Positions 62,943 to 64,000 of a stretch of 64,000 bases of DNA are shown here, one piece after another; the stretch's first letter is position 1, and each line of letters opens with the position of its first letter. The notes below the pieces were generated by a model. The model searched no databases, was not told the DNA's origin, and saw only the letters and a list, made by a program, of their open reading frames with translations. The translations under genes and the position numbers were made by a program. The stretch is from Niabella sp. (GTDB lineage Bacteria > Bacteroidota > Bacteroidia > Chitinophagales > Chitinophagaceae). The stretch spans positions 1-64,000 of the forward strand of contig JAGIAT010000015.1 in NCBI GenBank assembly GCA_017744715.1, read 5' to 3'.

Positions 62943-63563
62943 TTAGATTTCATGCCGGGCAACCGTATACAATCGTGCTACTTTACCTTCCAACGGCAGC
63001 GTTTTGATATAACGGAACCCGGCTTTTTCTGCCAACCGGCAGGCGTGCATGTTTTGTGTGTCCGGTTCGGCCACAATACGCTGCACGGCAGAAAAGCCGA
63101 ACAACATGCGTTGCATGGCCTTTAGCACCCATACCGACAGTCCTTCGATATTTACCCGAACCGCCGCTTTCACTTCCCGGTACGGAGCCATCAACAGATG
63201 AATGCCATAGTCTGCTTCTGTAAAGTCCAATGCACCGGCCAGTTCCGAATGGAGCACCGGGTACACCTCAACAAGGGCAACCGGTGTAGCCCCGATGCAG
63301 GCAAAAAACAACTGCAAATGCCCTTCTTCCAGCTTCGGGCTATAAAACATATAAAGCGCCTTAAGCGTTCCCTGCATCCCCCAAAAGCGATATGCATAGG
63401 GTTGATTTACCCACCGGTACATAAGGGCCAGGTCTTTGCGCAAATCAGCCTTACGAATACCCAGCTCGAGCCGATCTCCGCTGAGTCGCTCGCGGTAAAG
63501 CTCCCCTTCTTCCGGCCTTATCGAAAAACCGGGAACTATTAATTTTTTATTGTTTTTATTCAT
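62943..63563 (-). CDS. IucB/AlcB-like siderophore acetyltransferase
   Basis: From MNKNNKKLIVPGFSIRPEEG at 63563 it has 206 residues; the frame is open 17 codons upstream, but those codons are a 12-bp tandem repeat (see the leader). MYRWVNQPYAYRFWGM and the acetyl-CoA-binding region YGIHLLMAPYREVKAAVRVNIEG and FRYIKTLPLEGKVARLY (in parts) fit the GNAT AlcB/IucB family, which acylates an N-hydroxylated lysine or diamine. It is the first gene of a unit with the membrane protein and the hydroxylase. A siderophore synthetase (IucA/IucC type) is not in view. Confidence 0.86.
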   Translation of the reverse strand: MNKNNKKLIVPGFSIRPEEGELYRERLSGDRLELGIRKADLRKDLALMYRWVNQPYAYRFWGMQGTLKALYMFYSPKLEEGHLQLFFACIGATPVALVEVYPVLHSELAGALDFTEADYGIHLLMAPYREVKAAVRVNIEGLSVWVLKAMQRMLFGFSAVQRIVAEPDTQNMHACRLAEKAGFRYIKTLPLEGKVARLYTVARHEI

Positions 63564-63662
63564 ATTTATTTTTATATTTATTTTTATATTTATATGAGTT
63601 TTATTGTATACCATCCCGGCCTATGCCTCCGGGATGAGATCTTTAAACCAACCTTTGATTTT
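63564..63662. promoter_or_regulatory. Divergent leader of the siderophore genes
   Basis: A 12-bp tandem repeat (TTTTTATATTTA, about 2.5 copies) covers 63564-63596 next to the acetyltransferase start. Further on CATCCCGG (63612-63619) and CCGGGATG (63629-63636) form an inverted repeat with a 9-bp gap, midway between the divergent start codons. It is a candidate operator for the AraC-type regulator encoded to the right. No Fur-box match is obvious. Confidence 0.55.
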
Positions 63663-64000
63663 ATGAGTAACCTATTTGAAATCTCTTCCGCCGACAATGA
63701 TGCATTCTTTTGGTCTGAGCCTGTACCGCATCTGCATCAATCACTGGTCATCCCATCCATGAACAGCCTTGCCTTATCCGGAGGCTGGGGCCATATGCTG
63801 TTCCAGCACAAACGGATGGAAGCATTTGAAATCTGGTTCAGCAGTTACCATGTAAAGCAGCGACGACGGTTTAAGGTTAGAGCCGACACCCCCGTTATTG
63901 AATTCAGTTTCCTTATCCACAACAGCATCGTGCAGCGCATACATACGCCTTACGATAATTGGGTAGAGGAAACACAGTTCAATATTTTTTATCTTCCGTA
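63663..64000 (+). CDS. AraC-family regulator, N-terminal part, cut by window end
   Basis: An ATG at 63663 opens a frame that runs to the window edge without stop (112 complete codons): MSNLFEISSADNDAFFWSEP, then GWGHMLFQHKRMEAFEIWFS and VKQRRRFKVRADTPVIEFSF (each a short excerpt). The FEIWFSSYHV pattern followed by a strand-rich sequence with VIEFSFLIHNSI is the usual N-terminal ligand domain of Bacteroidota AraC regulators linked to siderophores. The DNA-binding domain must lie beyond the window. The call is by pattern and position, not by a seen HTH. Confidence 0.65.
   Translation, partial: MSNLFEISSADNDAFFWSEPVPHLHQSLVIPSMNSLALSGGWGHMLFQHKRMEAFEIWFSSYHVKQRRRFKVRADTPVIEFSFLIHNSIVQRIHTPYDNWVEETQFNIFYLP

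Overview
The window reads as chromosomal DNA of an aerobic Bacteroidota bacterium, most likely family Chitinophagaceae (Niabella/Chitinophaga-like; an inference from protein families and style, not a database match). Reasons: the one clear promoter has the Bacteroidota form (TTTG, spacer, TAnnTTTG); families typical of the phylum recur (DUF1573, DUF2911, DHA2 efflux with TolC, GH106/GH127/GH78, fused E1 alpha/beta); Shine-Dalgarno sequences are mostly absent; and intergenic regions carry many short palindromic or 14-bp-period repeats. I found no rRNA, tRNA, CRISPR array or intact insertion sequence.

Layout. 1-5114: minus-strand tetR-tolC-hlyD-emrB multidrug efflux operon, with two tandem operators inside its own promoter. 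5465-9810: two secreted amidohydrolase-like proteins. 10127-13432: ammonium transporter, PLP aminotransferase and a DUF1573 protein, each closed by a hairpin terminator. 13569-17789: fused 2-oxoacid dehydrogenase E1, stand-alone L-rhamnose mutarotase, lipocalin-like lipoprotein and cupin. 17864-22400: pyrF, manA, yraN, a lipoprotein, a MITE-like inverted-repeat element, xerD and a small ORF. 22439-27857: secreted DUF2911 and related envelope proteins, an S9 peptidase, and a CarboxypepD_reg-like protein.

27898-41582: a minus-strand cluster for rhamnose- and arabinose-containing glycans: a beta-helix protein fused to L-rhamnose mutarotase, a Gfo/Idh/MocA oxidoreductase, a sodium/solute symporter, GH78, GH127 and GH106. 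It has no SusC/SusD pair. 42532-51700: plus-strand leucine catabolism: methylcrotonyl-CoA carboxylase beta, enoyl-CoA (methylglutaconyl-CoA) hydratase, carboxylase alpha, acyl-CoA dehydrogenase, HMG-CoA lyase, an unknown membrane protein, and both subunits of a 3-oxoacid CoA-transferase. Together they would take isovaleryl-CoA to acetyl-CoA and acetoacetate, then acetoacetyl-CoA. 51722-60214: a short YdeI-like protein with a VOC remnant, PBP2, an acetyl-CoA hydrolase/succinate CoA-transferase-type protein and SMC. 60552-64000: hydroxamate siderophore genes (N-hydroxylase, membrane acyltransferase-like protein, IucB/AlcB-like acetyltransferase) diverging from a probable AraC regulator cut by the window end.

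The most noteworthy items are the dual operator in the efflux promoter, a perfect 16-bp palindrome ahead of the leucine genes, the beta-helix/mutarotase fusion in a SusCD-less locus, the incomplete siderophore set with an unusual membrane protein, a signal peptide apparently made from an intergenic repeat, and several unrelated intergenic repeat families, two of which share an exact 14-bp period.
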